NCBI RefSeq assembly: GCF_010731715.1
Contig: NZ_AP022587.1
Coordinates: 2,666,001-2,730,000, forward strand
Direction of reading: 5' to 3'
Length of the DNA stretch: 64,000 bases
Source: Mycobacterium stomatepiae
GTDB lineage: Bacteria > Actinomycetota > Actinomycetes > Mycobacteriales > Mycobacteriaceae
Numbering within the stretch: the stretch's first letter is position 1; each line of letters starts with the position of its first letter. Of the stretch, positions 21,045 through 29,894 are shown in pieces. The translations under genes and the position numbers were made by a program. The notes beneath the pieces were generated by a model, which did no database searches, was not told the DNA's origin, and worked only from the letters and a program-made list of their open reading frames with translations.

Positions 21045-23708
21045 ATGCGCGCTGTGGGCGAGCCCGATCCTGCGCTGCTGGATACGTCGGTCGTCGTCGA
21101 GAACCTCCGAACCGATGCCGAAACCGGACTGAACGCGCACGAGGCGGCTCGCCGACTGGTCGTCGCCGGGCCGAACGACATCGAACTTGCCGCCTCGGTA
21201 CCGGGGTGGAAAAAGATCCTCGGCCAGTTCCGTAGTCCGTTGATCTACCTGCTACTCACCGCCCTCCTTGCCTCCCTTGTGGTTTGGGCTGTCGACGGGG
21301 CCGACGAATGGCCGGTCGATGCGTTGGTGATCGGCGTGATCCTGGTGTTGAACGCCGCCCTGGGCTATGGCCAGCAGGCCCATGCCGAGCATGCCGTCGA
21401 TGCCCTGGCCCGGATGACCGCTACCACCGCCACCGTCGTCCGCGATGGGGTCGAATGCAGGGTTGCCGCACGCGAAGTGGTGCCCGGTGACGTGCTGCTG
21501 TTGGCGGAGGGCGATGCCGTGGCCGCCGACGGTCGACTGCTTTCGGCGGACGGGCTGGAGGTGCTCGAGGCCGCCCTGACCGGGGAGGGCGAACCTGTCC
21601 GTAAAGACCCACGAACCCGGGCCGAGCCGACGACGCTCGGGGAGCAGGTGAATATGGTGTTCAAGGGCACGGCGGTAGCCAAAGGTGTCGGGCGAGCGGT
21701 GGTGACAGCCACAGCGATGGGAACGCGGACGGGTCAAATCGCGAGCCTGGTGCGAACCGTCGACGACGCTGCGACGCCGCTGCAGCGCGAGATCGCCTGG
21801 GCCAGCCGTGTTCTCGGGATCGCGGTGCTGGTGCTCGGCGTCGTGGTGATCGCGAGCATTTTCTTGGTCTTCGGTATCCACAGCGTCCACGATGTGATCA
21901 CGGCGGTGCTGCTCGGCGTTTCGCTGGCCGTGGCTGCCGTTCCGGAGGGGCTGCCGGCGATCATGTCGCTCGTGCTCGCGCTCGGAACGCGGCGAATGGC
22001 CGACGCGAACGCCGTCGTCAAGGAACTCTCGTCGGCGGAGACCCTGGGATCGGCCTCGGTGGTGTGCTCCGGCAAGACCGGCACCCTCACGACCGGGGAG
22101 ATGACCATCGTCCGAGTCCTAACCCCGGTCGGGGAGGTGACGGTCACGGGAGACGGATACCGGCCCGAAGGCCGGTTCGAGCACGACGGAGCGCCGCTGC
22201 GAGAGGGTGAAAGCCTCTGGCGTCAAACGGCATTGGTGCTCGGTGACAATGGCCAGGACAGCGACGAGGTGCTTCGAGAACAGGACGGACGCCCGCTCGC
22301 CGCGGGCGATCCCGTCGAGGCGGCCTTCTCGGTCGCGCGGACGAAGTTCGGCACCCGATCGCAGCGCATGCCGGCCAGCGCGACAAAGGGCGATCCCGAC
22401 ACGGTGCTCGAGCGTTGCACATACCTGAGGATCGGTGATCGACTCGAACCGCTCGACGACTCCAGCAGGGCGACGATCCGGCGCGACGCCCAGCGGCTCA
22501 CCGGCGACGCGCTGCACGCCGTGGCGGTGGCCTGTCCGGCGCCCGACGGGCCGCTGACGTACGTGGGCATGGTCGGCATCACCGATCCTCCCCGACCGGG
22601 AGCGGCCACGGCCATCGCCGACGCCCACCGCGCCGGAGTCCGAGTCGTGATGATCACCGGCGATCAGCCACGCGCCGCGGCGCGGATCGCCCGCGAGTTG
22701 GGGATCGCAGACGACGAGTCGGCGGTATCCGGCGCCGAGATCGCCGGTCTCGACGACGATCAGCTCCGGCAAACGGTGCGCCGGCACTCGCAATACACCC
22801 AACTGGATCCCGCCCAGAAATTGCGCATCATCGCCGCGCTGCAGTCCGACCACGAAATCGTGGCGGTCACCGGGGAGGGCATCAGCGACGCGCCGGCGCT
22901 CAAATCGGCCGATATCGGCATCGCCATGGGCCGCAGCGGCACCGACGTCGCCAAGGAAGCGGCGAAGATGATCCTGGCCGACGACAACTTCGCGACGATC
23001 GTGCGGGCCATTCGCGAAGGTCGAGGCATTTTCTCGAACATCAAGAAGTCCCTGCGCTATCTGCTGTCCTCCAACATGGGGGAAGTCCTGACCGTCTTCT
23101 TCGGCGCGGTGCTGGCCGGTGCCATCGGGCTGTCGCAGGCGCACACCGTGGCACTGCCGCTGCTGGCCACCCAGATTCTGTGGATCAACCTGCTCACCGA
23201 CGGCGCACCGGCCCTGGCATTGGGCGCGGATCCGCAGACCGAAGACCTGATGAGCCAACCACCCCGCGCCGTCTCCGAGCGGGTCATCGACCGGCGAATG
23301 TGGAACAACATCATCGTGATCGGGGCGTCCGTCGCCGCGGCGACACTGTTCACCATCCACCTGTACGTCCCGGGCGGCCCGATGCCGTCGTCGATCGACA
23401 CCGCCCGCACCGCCGGCTTCACCGTGCTGGTGCTCGCCCAGCTGTTCAACACCCTCAACGCGCGCTCCGAGACGCAATCGGCGTTCCGCGGTCTCGGCGC
23501 CAACGGCTGGCTGTGGGCGGCGATCGTCTTCTCGGCCGCACTTCAGGTGGCGGTGGTGCAGCTGCCGTTCCTGAACACGGCCTTCACCACCGAGCCGCTG
23601 TCTTTGAGCCAGTGGTTGGTGTGCGTGGCCGCGTCCAGCACGGTGCTGTGGGTCAGCGAGATTCGCAAGATCATCTTGCGTCGAAACCATCAATTGTGCG
23701 GCGGCTGA
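21045..23708 (+). CDS. P2-type ATPase homologue with substituted catalytic motifs (probable pseudo-ATPase)
   Basis: The 887-residue frame is intact and carries the full P2/PMA-like layout. An N-terminal cation-ATPase domain is followed by paired membrane helices, the M4 motif PEGLP, the MITGD and DPPRPGA segments, and four to six C-terminal helices. However, three defining motifs are changed. The phosphorylation site DKTGTLT reads GKTGTLT (Gly343 replaces the aspartate that becomes phosphorylated). The actuator TGES reads TGEG (Gly182). The hinge GDGVND reads GEGISD (610-615). KGAPE also reads KGDPD. Phosphoenzyme formation should be impossible, yet no stop or frameshift is present. It may act as a regulator, partner or channel-like protein. 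It follows the DUF5994-like gene by nine bases, and its 3' end overlaps the convergent RluA-like gene by 38 bases. Confidence 0.88.
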   Translation: MRAVGEPDPALLDTSVVVENLRTDAETGLNAHEAARRLVVAGPNDIELAASVPGWKKILGQFRSPLIYLLLTALLASLVVWAVDGADEWPVDALVIGVILVLNAALGYGQQAHAEHAVDALARMTATTATVVRDGVECRVAAREVVPGDVLLLAEGDAVAADGRLLSADGLEVLEAALTGEGEPVRKDPRTRAEPTTLGEQVNMVFKGTAVAKGVGRAVVTATAMGTRTGQIASLVRTVDDAATPLQREIAWASRVLGIAVLVLGVVVIASIFLVFGIHSVHDVITAVLLGVSLAVAAVPEGLPAIMSLVLALGTRRMADANAVVKELSSAETLGSASVVCSGKTGTLTTGEMTIVRVLTPVGEVTVTGDGYRPEGRFEHDGAPLREGESLWRQTALVLGDNGQDSDEVLREQDGRPLAAGDPVEAAFSVARTKFGTRSQRMPASATKGDPDTVLERCTYLRIGDRLEPLDDSSRATIRRDAQRLTGDALHAVAVACPAPDGPLTYVGMVGITDPPRPGAATAIADAHRAGVRVVMITGDQPRAAARIARELGIADDESAVSGAEIAGLDDDQLRQTVRRHSQYTQLDPAQKLRIIAALQSDHEIVAVTGEGISDAPALKSADIGIAMGRSGTDVAKEAAKMILADDNFATIVRAIREGRGIFSNIKKSLRYLLSSNMGEVLTVFFGAVLAGAIGLSQAHTVALPLLATQILWINLLTDGAPALALGADPQTEDLMSQPPRAVSERVIDRRMWNNIIVIGASVAAATLFTIHLYVPGGPMPSSIDTARTAGFTVLVLAQLFNTLNARSETQSAFRGLGANGWLWAAIVFSAALQVAVVQLPFLNTAFTTEPLSLSQWLVCVAASSTVLWVSEIRKIILRRNHQLCGG

Positions 23709-24543
23709 GGAACATTCGTCGTATCCCGGTGAAGGGATCGTCGAACTCGATGCGCTGGGCCAGCAATCGCAGCGGGGTGCTGAAGTCGTCGGCGGCCACA
23801 TCGATCACCTTGGGGTACAACGGGTCTCCGATGATCGGCAGGCCCAGCGACGCCATGTGCACCCGCAATTGATGCGTGCGCCCGGTCCGCGGCGTCAGCC
23901 GGTAAAGACCCGGCGCGGACAGTTCGACCAACGTCTCGGCATTCGGCGCACCCGGCTCGATGACGGCTTGTAAGTGGCTGCGGCGCTTGATGATTCGATT
24001 GACGATCACCCGGGGCAGCTCCAGGTCCGGATCGACGGGCGCCCCGGCCAGATAGGTCTTGCGCACCGCGCCGCGGGCGAACAGCATCTGGTAGGCACCG
24101 CGCACCTCGCGCCGGGCGGTGAACAACAGCACCCCGGCCGTCAACCGGTCGAGCCGGTGGGCGGGGCTGAGCTCGGGCAGTCCCAGCTCCCTGCGCAGCC
24201 GCACCAACGCGGTCTGCGCGACGTGGCTGCCCCGGGGCATGGTGGCCAGAAAGTGCGGCTTGTCGACGACCACGATGTCATCGTCGCGATACAGCACCGG
24301 GATGTCGAACGGGACGGGTACCTCGTCGGGCAGGTCGCGGTAGAGGTAGACGCTGGCGCCGGCGGGCAGCACGGTCGCCGCGTCGATCACCGCGCCGTCG
24401 GCGTCGACGACCTCCCCGGACAGGACCTTGGCCCGGGCCTGTTCGCCGAACCGGGTGGTCAGCTCGGCCAGCACCGCCCCGCCGTGCAGCCGCACCCGCG
24501 CCGGCCCCAATCCGTCGCGCACCGGCAGCGGTGCGGGCCTCAC
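23671..24543 (-). CDS. RluA-family pseudouridine synthase
   Basis: This 290-residue enzyme carries the RluA active-site motif HRLDRLTAG, whose Asp is catalytic, and the downstream RTHQLRVHM segment that binds RNA. It isomerises uridine to pseudouridine in rRNA or tRNA. The exact target is unknown. It corresponds to Rv3300c. GTG 24543 was chosen because it follows the glpD2 stop by seven bases and gives the expected N-terminus, whereas the longer open frame upstream lies inside glpD2. The gene is thus probably translated from the glpD2 transcript. Confidence 0.88.
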   Translation of the reverse strand: MRPAPLPVRDGLGPARVRLHGGAVLAELTTRFGEQARAKVLSGEVVDADGAVIDAATVLPAGASVYLYRDLPDEVPVPFDIPVLYRDDDIVVVDKPHFLATMPRGSHVAQTALVRLRRELGLPELSPAHRLDRLTAGVLLFTARREVRGAYQMLFARGAVRKTYLAGAPVDPDLELPRVIVNRIIKRRSHLQAVIEPGAPNAETLVELSAPGLYRLTPRTGRTHQLRVHMASLGLPIIGDPLYPKVIDVAADDFSTPLRLLAQRIEFDDPFTGIRRMFLSRRTIDGFDAR

Positions 24544-24550
24544 CGCAGAC

Positions 24551-26281
24551 TCAATTGAGGGGAACCGGCTCGAGAATCTCGGCGCGCGCTTCGGGCGCGC
24601 TGGCCCGCAGCTCGTCGGCCGACACATCGTCGGGCTGAGCCTGCGACAGAATCTCGGCCTCCACCCGCGCGGTGTAGTTGGCGACCTCGCGATTGACGTC
24701 CCCGGCGCTCCACCCCAGCACCCGAGCCACCAGTTCGGCGACCTCGCGCGCGCAATCCACGCCGCGGTGCGGGTATTCGATGGAGATCCGCATCCGGCGG
24801 GCCAGGATGTCCTCGAGGTGCAGGGCACCCTCGGCGGCGACGGCGTACAGCGCCTCCACCAACAGGTAGCCCGGCGCATCCTTGATCGGAGTCAGCAATT
24901 CGGGACGATCGGCGGCCAGTGCCAGCACGTCGTCCATCAGCGAGCCGTAGCGATCCAGCAGGTGACGAACCCGGTACGGGTGCAGGCCCACCAGTTCGCC
25001 CACGTGCTCGACCTGGTTGATCAGCGCGAAGTAGCCGTCGGCCCCCAGCAGGCTGACCTTCTCGGTGATCGACGGCGCCACCCGGGCCGGAACGAACTGC
25101 GACGCGGCGTCGATCGCGTCGGCGGCCATCACCCGGTAGGTGGTGTATTTGCCGCCGGCGATGGCGACCAGGCCGGGCGCGGGCACCGCGACGGCGTGCT
25201 CCCGGGACAGCTTGGAGGTCTCCTCGCTCTCCCCGGCCAGCAGCGGCCGCAGCCCCGCGTACACCCCGTCGATGTCGGCATGCGTGAGCGGGGTGGCCAG
25301 CACCGTGTTGACCGTGCCGAGGATGTAGTCGATGTCGGCCTTGGTGGCCGCCGGGTGAGCCAGGTCGAGATTCCAGTCGGTGTCGGTGGTCCCGATGATC
25401 CAGTGGCCGCCCCACGGGATGATGAACATCACCGACTTCTCGGTACGCAGGATGATCGCGGCATCGCTGACGATCCGGTCCCGCGGCACCACCGCATGCA
25501 CGCCCTTGGACGCGCGCACCTGAAAACGCCCGCGCTGCTTGGACAATGCCTGGATCTCGTCGGTCCACACCCCGGTCGCGTTGACCACGACGTGCCCGCG
25601 CACCTCGGTCACCGAGCCGTCCTCGGAGTCGCGCACCCGCACCCCGATCACCCGGTCGCCCTCCCGCAGCAACGCGACCGCCTGGGTGGAGCACCGCACC
25701 ACCGCACCGTAGTGCGCGGCGGTGCGCGCGACCGTCATCGTGTGCCTGGCGTCGTCGACGACGGTGTCGTAGTAGCGGATCCCGCCGATCAGCGAGCTGC
25801 GCTTCAGGCCCGGGCTCAACCGCAGCGCCCCGGCGCGGGTCAAATGCTTTTGTGCGGGAACGGATTTCGCGCCGCCCAGGCTGTCGTACAGGAAGATGCC
25901 CGCCGCGGTGTAGGGCCGCTCCCACCAGCGGTGGGTCAGCGGGAACAGGAACGGCAACGGCTTGACCAGATGCGGCGCCAACCTGGTCAGCGACAGCTCG
26001 CGCTCGTGCAGCGCCTCGCGCACCAGCCCGAACTCCAGCTGTTCGAGGTAGCGCAGTCCGCCGTGGAACATCTTCGACGAGCGGCTCGACGTTCCCGAGG
26101 CGAAGTCGCGCGCCTCCACCAGGGCGACCTTGAGCCCGCGGGTGGCGGCGTCCAGCGCACACCCGGAGCCCACCACCCCGCCGCCGATGACGACCACGTC
26201 GAACTGCTCACTGCCCAGGCGCTCCCAAGCCGCCGCGCGTTGCTGCGGTCCCAAGTTGGAAACCGGATCATTCACGACCAA
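24551..26281 (-). CDS. glpD2: Aerobic FAD-dependent glycerol-3-phosphate dehydrogenase
   Basis: This 576-residue enzyme oxidises glycerol-3-phosphate to dihydroxyacetone phosphate at the inner membrane and feeds electrons to the quinone pool. The N-terminal FAD motif GGGVVGSGCALDAA is complete. The body contains the GlpD signatures FHGGLRYLEQLE and IPWGGHWIIGTTDTDW. The helical C-terminal domain is present. Length and position match Rv3302c. Upstream, lpdA ends 72 bases away on the same strand, as in M. tuberculosis. The RluA-like gene follows closely. Confidence 0.95.
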   Translation of the reverse strand: MVVNDPVSNLGPQQRAAAWERLGSEQFDVVVIGGGVVGSGCALDAATRGLKVALVEARDFASGTSSRSSKMFHGGLRYLEQLEFGLVREALHERELSLTRLAPHLVKPLPFLFPLTHRWWERPYTAAGIFLYDSLGGAKSVPAQKHLTRAGALRLSPGLKRSSLIGGIRYYDTVVDDARHTMTVARTAAHYGAVVRCSTQAVALLREGDRVIGVRVRDSEDGSVTEVRGHVVVNATGVWTDEIQALSKQRGRFQVRASKGVHAVVPRDRIVSDAAIILRTEKSVMFIIPWGGHWIIGTTDTDWNLDLAHPAATKADIDYILGTVNTVLATPLTHADIDGVYAGLRPLLAGESEETSKLSREHAVAVPAPGLVAIAGGKYTTYRVMAADAIDAASQFVPARVAPSITEKVSLLGADGYFALINQVEHVGELVGLHPYRVRHLLDRYGSLMDDVLALAADRPELLTPIKDAPGYLLVEALYAVAAEGALHLEDILARRMRISIEYPHRGVDCAREVAELVARVLGWSAGDVNREVANYTARVEAEILSQAQPDDVSADELRASAPEARAEILEPVPLN

Positions 26282-26353
26282 TGGCTCCTCGGTTACTCGT
26301 CAGTAGAGGGTGCTCCACCAAGGCTAGTTCGTCGGGCATTTCCGGGCCTGCCG

Positions 26354-27760
26354 TCAGTCCAGATCGTCGTGCGCCATCAGGCGACGAGCGGCCTCGGTGA
26401 TCGAGCCGGACAGCGACGGGTAGACGGCCAGCGTCTGCGCCAGGTGGTTCACGGTCAGCCGGGTCTGCACGGCCATGGCGATCGGCAAGATCAGCTCCGA
26501 GGCAATCGGTGCCACCACCACGCCGCCGATCACCACGCCGGTCGCGGGGCGGCAGAACAGCTTCACGAACCCGTGCTGCAGTCCGGACATCTTGGCGCGG
26601 GCGTTGGTCCGCAGCGGCAACATGATCGTCCGGGCCTGCACCGTCCCGGCGTCGATGGCGGACTGCGGGACTCCCACCGCGGCCAGCTCCGGCCGGGTGA
26701 ATACCGCGGCGGCGACGGTGCGCAACCGGATGGGGGTGACGGCCTCACCGAGCGCGTGCCACATCGCGATGCGGCCTTGCATGGCGGCGACCGAGGCCAG
26801 CGGCAGCAGCCCGGTGCAGTCACCGGCGGCATAGATGTTGGACACCTGCGTGCGGGACACCCGATCCACCTTCAGGTAGTTGCCCGGCCCCAGCTCGATG
26901 CCGACGCGTTCCAGGCCGAGACCGCTGGTGTTGGGCACCGACCCGATCGTCATCAACGCGTGGCTGCCCTCGACGGTTCGGCCGTCGGCCAGCTTGACCA
27001 GCACGCCGGACTCGGTGCGGGTCACCGAGTCAGCGCGGGCGTTCTTGACGAGCTTGACGCCACGCTCGGCGAAGATGCGCTCCAGCACCTCGGCGGCATC
27101 GGCGTCCTCGTACGGCAGGATCTGGTCGCGGCTGGCGACGACCGTCACGTCGACGCCCAGTTCGGTGTAGGCATGCACGAACTCGGCACCGGTGACACCG
27201 GAGCCCACCACGATCAGGTGGTCGGGTAGCGAATCGAGGTCGTAAAGCTGTCGCCAAGTCAGGATGCGTTCGCCGTCGGGCCGCGCGGTCGCCAGCTCGC
27301 GGGGGCTGGCACCGGTGGCGATCAGCACCACATCGGCGTCGTAGGTGCTGGTGGCACCATCCGGCGCGGTGGCCTGCACACGATGGGTGGCGAGACCGGG
27401 GGCGTTGTCCACCAACTCGCCCTTGCCCTCAACCACGTCGACCCCGGCGCTGAGCAGCTGTGCCTTGATGTCGGCGGACTGCTCGGCGGCGAGCCGCTTG
27501 ACGCGCTGGTGGATGTCGGGCAGCGAGATCTTGGCGGCTTCGATGTCGACGTGGAAGCCGAGACTGGGCCCACGCCGCAGTTCGGTGCGCACCCCGGTGG
27601 AGGCGATGAACGCCTTCGACGGCACCACGTCGTACAACACTGCGGCGCCGCCAATGCCGTTAGAGTCGATGACGGTGACGTGGGCGTCACGCGCCGCTGC
27701 CGTGAGCGCCGCCTCGTAACCGGCAGGCCCTCCCCCGATGATCACGATGCGGGTCACCAC
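26354..27760 (-). CDS. lpdA: LpdA flavoprotein disulfide-reductase homologue (quinone reductase)
   Basis: This 468-residue two-dinucleotide-binding-domain flavoprotein has an FAD motif GGGPAGYEAA, an NAD(P) motif GSGVTGAEFVHAY and a second FAD motif YAAGDCTG. The usual redox-active C-x4-C pair after the first domain is absent: the region reads GGAAVLYDVVPSK. This is the known hallmark of mycobacterial LpdA (Rv3303c), which is not a lipoamide dehydrogenase but an NAD(P)H:quinone reductase linked to oxidative-stress resistance. It probably precedes glpD2 in one transcript. Confidence 0.93.
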   Translation of the reverse strand: MVTRIVIIGGGPAGYEAALTAAARDAHVTVIDSNGIGGAAVLYDVVPSKAFIASTGVRTELRRGPSLGFHVDIEAAKISLPDIHQRVKRLAAEQSADIKAQLLSAGVDVVEGKGELVDNAPGLATHRVQATAPDGATSTYDADVVLIATGASPRELATARPDGERILTWRQLYDLDSLPDHLIVVGSGVTGAEFVHAYTELGVDVTVVASRDQILPYEDADAAEVLERIFAERGVKLVKNARADSVTRTESGVLVKLADGRTVEGSHALMTIGSVPNTSGLGLERVGIELGPGNYLKVDRVSRTQVSNIYAAGDCTGLLPLASVAAMQGRIAMWHALGEAVTPIRLRTVAAAVFTRPELAAVGVPQSAIDAGTVQARTIMLPLRTNARAKMSGLQHGFVKLFCRPATGVVIGGVVVAPIASELILPIAMAVQTRLTVNHLAQTLAVYPSLSGSITEAARRLMAHDDLD

Positions 27761-27818
27761 AGCCCTAACCTATCCGGACTGCGACACCCCTCGCATTTCG
27801 CCGTTTAAGCTTTCACCC

Positions 27819-28298
27819 GTGCCGCTCTACGCCGCCTACGGGTCGAACATGCATCCCGAGCAGATGCAAAAGCGTGCACCCCACTCCCCGATGGCGGGAA
27901 CGGGCTGGTTGCACGGGTGGCGGCTGACCTTCGGCGGCGAAGACATCGGCTGGGAAGGCGCGCTGGCCAGTGTCGTCGAGGATCCCGAAGCCAAGGTGTT
28001 CGTGGTGCTCTACGACATGACGCCGGCCGACGAGATGAGCCTGGACCACTGGGAGGGCTCCGAGTTCGGCATCCACAAGAAGATCAGATGCCGGGTGGAG
28101 CGGCTTTCGTCGGACACCACCACCGATCCGGTGCTGGCGTGGCTGTACGTGGTCGACGCCTGGGAGGGCGGGCTGCCGTCAGCGCGCTACCTCGGTGTGA
28201 TGGCCGACGCGGCCGAAATCGCCGGTGCGCCGGAGGAGTACGTGCACGACCTGCGGACGCGCCCGGCCCGCAACATCGGCCCGGGGACTTCGGCTTAG
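27819..28298 (+). CDS. Gamma-glutamylcyclotransferase-like protein (Rv3304 type)
   Basis: This 159-residue protein starts with the pattern PLYAAYGSNMHP. The Y-G-S-N motif is the signature of the gamma-glutamylcyclotransferase/AIG2-like fold. A conserved acidic residue in the E-G-S-E-F segment could be the catalytic Glu. Its substrate is unknown. GTG 27819 was chosen because it gives the Rv3304 N-terminus, whereas the longer frame runs into the divergent lpdA start. Its stop overlaps the stop of the convergent small gene at 28295. Confidence 0.85.
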   Translation: MPLYAAYGSNMHPEQMQKRAPHSPMAGTGWLHGWRLTFGGEDIGWEGALASVVEDPEAKVFVVLYDMTPADEMSLDHWEGSEFGIHKKIRCRVERLSSDTTTDPVLAWLYVVDAWEGGLPSARYLGVMADAAEIAGAPEEYVHDLRTRPARNIGPGTSA

Positions 28299-28588
28299 GC
28301 GAAGTCCAGTACATCCTTGAGGGAACCGGCGGCGTCGTCCATCAAGTCGAACAGCCGTTCCTGAGCCGCCCCGTCGGCCACTGTGGCGTCTGCCTGCGCC
28401 TCGAGAATCGCCTCGTTGATGCGTTGCGCGACCGTGTCGGCGCCCAGCCGCAGCAGGCCGTCCTTGATCTGCAGGCCGGTGAGCCGTTGGCGTCCGTCGA
28501 CGGTGACGGCGACGGTGTGGGCCTCGTCGGTGCCCCTGAATTGAATGTGCTGTGCGTGACGCAACGCGTCTTGGGTCTCGGTCGCCAT
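28295..28588 (-). CDS. Small YbaB/EbfC-like protein
   Basis: This 97-residue protein has a central beta-rich stretch (VAVTVDGRQRLTGLQIKDGL) and a long charged C-terminal helix. The arrangement resembles YbaB/EbfC nucleoid-associated proteins, which bind DNA as dimers. The match is by general pattern only. It is convergent with the Rv3304-like gene, and the two stop codons overlap. A strong inverted repeat at 28611-28661 lies just upstream of its ATG and may be its operator. Confidence 0.6.
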   Translation of the reverse strand: MATETQDALRHAQHIQFRGTDEAHTVAVTVDGRQRLTGLQIKDGLLRLGADTVAQRINEAILEAQADATVADGAAQERLFDLMDDAAGSLKDVLDFA

Positions 28589-28610
28589 TCGTCGTCCTTG
28601 AATCCTGGAC

Positions 28611-28661
28611 TGTAGTCGACTGTCTACAGTGCGATAGCACGCAGTGTAGACAGCCGACTAC
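28611..28661. repeat. 17-base imperfect inverted repeat with nested palindromes
   Basis: The arms TGTAGTCGACTGTCTACA (28611-28628) and TGTAGACAGCCGACTAC (28645-28661) are reverse complements with one mismatch, separated by 16 bases. Each arm is itself a GTAG-N8-CTAC palindrome, and the spacer holds GTGC-GATA-GCAC. It sits about 22 bases upstream of the YbaB-like start and 55 bases beyond the amiA1 stop, so operator or terminator roles are both possible. Confidence 0.7.
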
Positions 28662-28715
28662 GCTGCGTGCAAGACCTACATCTGATGCCCCACCGGGATG
28701 CGCTGGGGGCGCGGT

Positions 28716-29894
28716 CTACGCCTCGGAGAAACCGGCCGACTGCTCGACGATGTTGACCATCACGCGCATTCCGACGCCCAGCGCGCGCTCGTCGAGATCG
28801 AAGTTCGGCTGGTGCAGGTCCAGCTGCGGGCCCTCGCCCGGCCACACCCCCAGTCGCGCCATCGCGCCGGGGATCTCCTCGAGATACCAGGAGAAGTCCT
28901 CGCCGCCGCCGGACTGCCGGGTGTCGGCCAGCACGTCGGGCCCGACGGCCTCGATCGCGTGGGTAAGGATGCGGGTCGAGACCTCCTCGTTGACCACCGG
29001 GGGCACCCCGCGCCGGTACTGAATCGTGTGTTCGATCCCCAGCGGCAGCAGCAGCGCGTCGACGGCCTGACGGATGATCTCCTCGAGCTCGAGCCAGGTG
29101 TGCCGGCTGGCGGTGCGCACGGTGCCGGACAGCTGGCCGTTTTGCGGGATCGCATTGGCGGCCACACCGGCGTTGACCGCGCCCCATACCAGGACGGTGC
29201 CGTTGCGAGGGTCCAGCCGCCGCGACAGCACTCCGGGCACGCCGGTGATCAGCGTGCCGAGTCCGTACACCAGGTCGGAGGTCAGGTGGGGCCGCGAGGT
29301 GTGCCCGCCCGCCGAGTACAGCGTGATGTGGACGTGGTCGGCCGCCGAGGTGATCGGGCCCTGCCGGATCGCGACCTTGCCGACCTCCAGCCGGGGATCG
29401 CAGTGCAGCGCGAAAATCCGGGACACCCCGCTCAGCGCTCCGGCCGCGATCGCGTCGATCGCACCGCCGGGCATCAGCTCCTCGGCCGCCTGAAAGATCA
29501 ACCGCACCCCGACCGGCAGCTCGGGCACCGACGCCAGCGCCTGCGCGGCGCCCAGCAGGATCGCGGTGTGCGCGTCGTGCCCGCAGGCGTGTGCGACATT
29601 CGGCATCGTCGAGGCGTACGGCGCATCGGTCCGCTCGGCCATCGGCAGCGCGTCCATGTCGGCCCGCAGCGCGATCCGGGGTCCGTTATCGGGGCCGAAA
29701 TCACACGTCAACCCGGTACCGCCGGGAAGCACCTTCGGGTTCAGGCCCGCGTCGGCCAACCGCTCGGCGACGAACTGCGTGGCGGCGTACTCCTGCCGGC
29801 CCAGCTCGGGGTAGCGGTGGATGTGCCGGCGCCACTCGACCAGGTCGTCGTCGTGGGCGGCCAGCCAGGATTCGGCGGCGTCGATCAGGCTCAT
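28716..29894 (-). CDS. amiA1: M20-family amidohydrolase
   Basis: This 392-residue M20 metallopeptidase-like hydrolase is of the N-acyl-amino-acid/hippurate type. Conserved elements include HRYPELG near the N-terminus, ALRADMDALP, the metal-binding segment HACGHDAHT and SGGEDFSWYL near the C-terminus. It probably hydrolyses an amide bond in an N-acylated amino acid or peptide. The exact substrate is unknown. It corresponds to Rv3305c. Its start overlaps the end of amiB1 by four bases (ATGA), so the two are translationally coupled. Confidence 0.92.
   Translation of the reverse strand: MSLIDAAESWLAAHDDDLVEWRRHIHRYPELGRQEYAATQFVAERLADAGLNPKVLPGGTGLTCDFGPDNGPRIALRADMDALPMAERTDAPYASTMPNVAHACGHDAHTAILLGAAQALASVPELPVGVRLIFQAAEELMPGGAIDAIAAGALSGVSRIFALHCDPRLEVGKVAIRQGPITSAADHVHITLYSAGGHTSRPHLTSDLVYGLGTLITGVPGVLSRRLDPRNGTVLVWGAVNAGVAANAIPQNGQLSGTVRTASRHTWLELEEIIRQAVDALLLPLGIEHTIQYRRGVPPVVNEEVSTRILTHAIEAVGPDVLADTRQSGGGEDFSWYLEEIPGAMARLGVWPGEGPQLDLHQPNFDLDERALGVGMRVMVNIVEQSAGFSEA

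Noticed and set aside
24428..27229. Very long open frame on the plus strand over glpD2 and lpdA
   Set aside because: It is antisense to two well-supported genes, has a Gly/Arg/His-rich composition, no motif and no ribosome site. Such frames are common in high-GC DNA.
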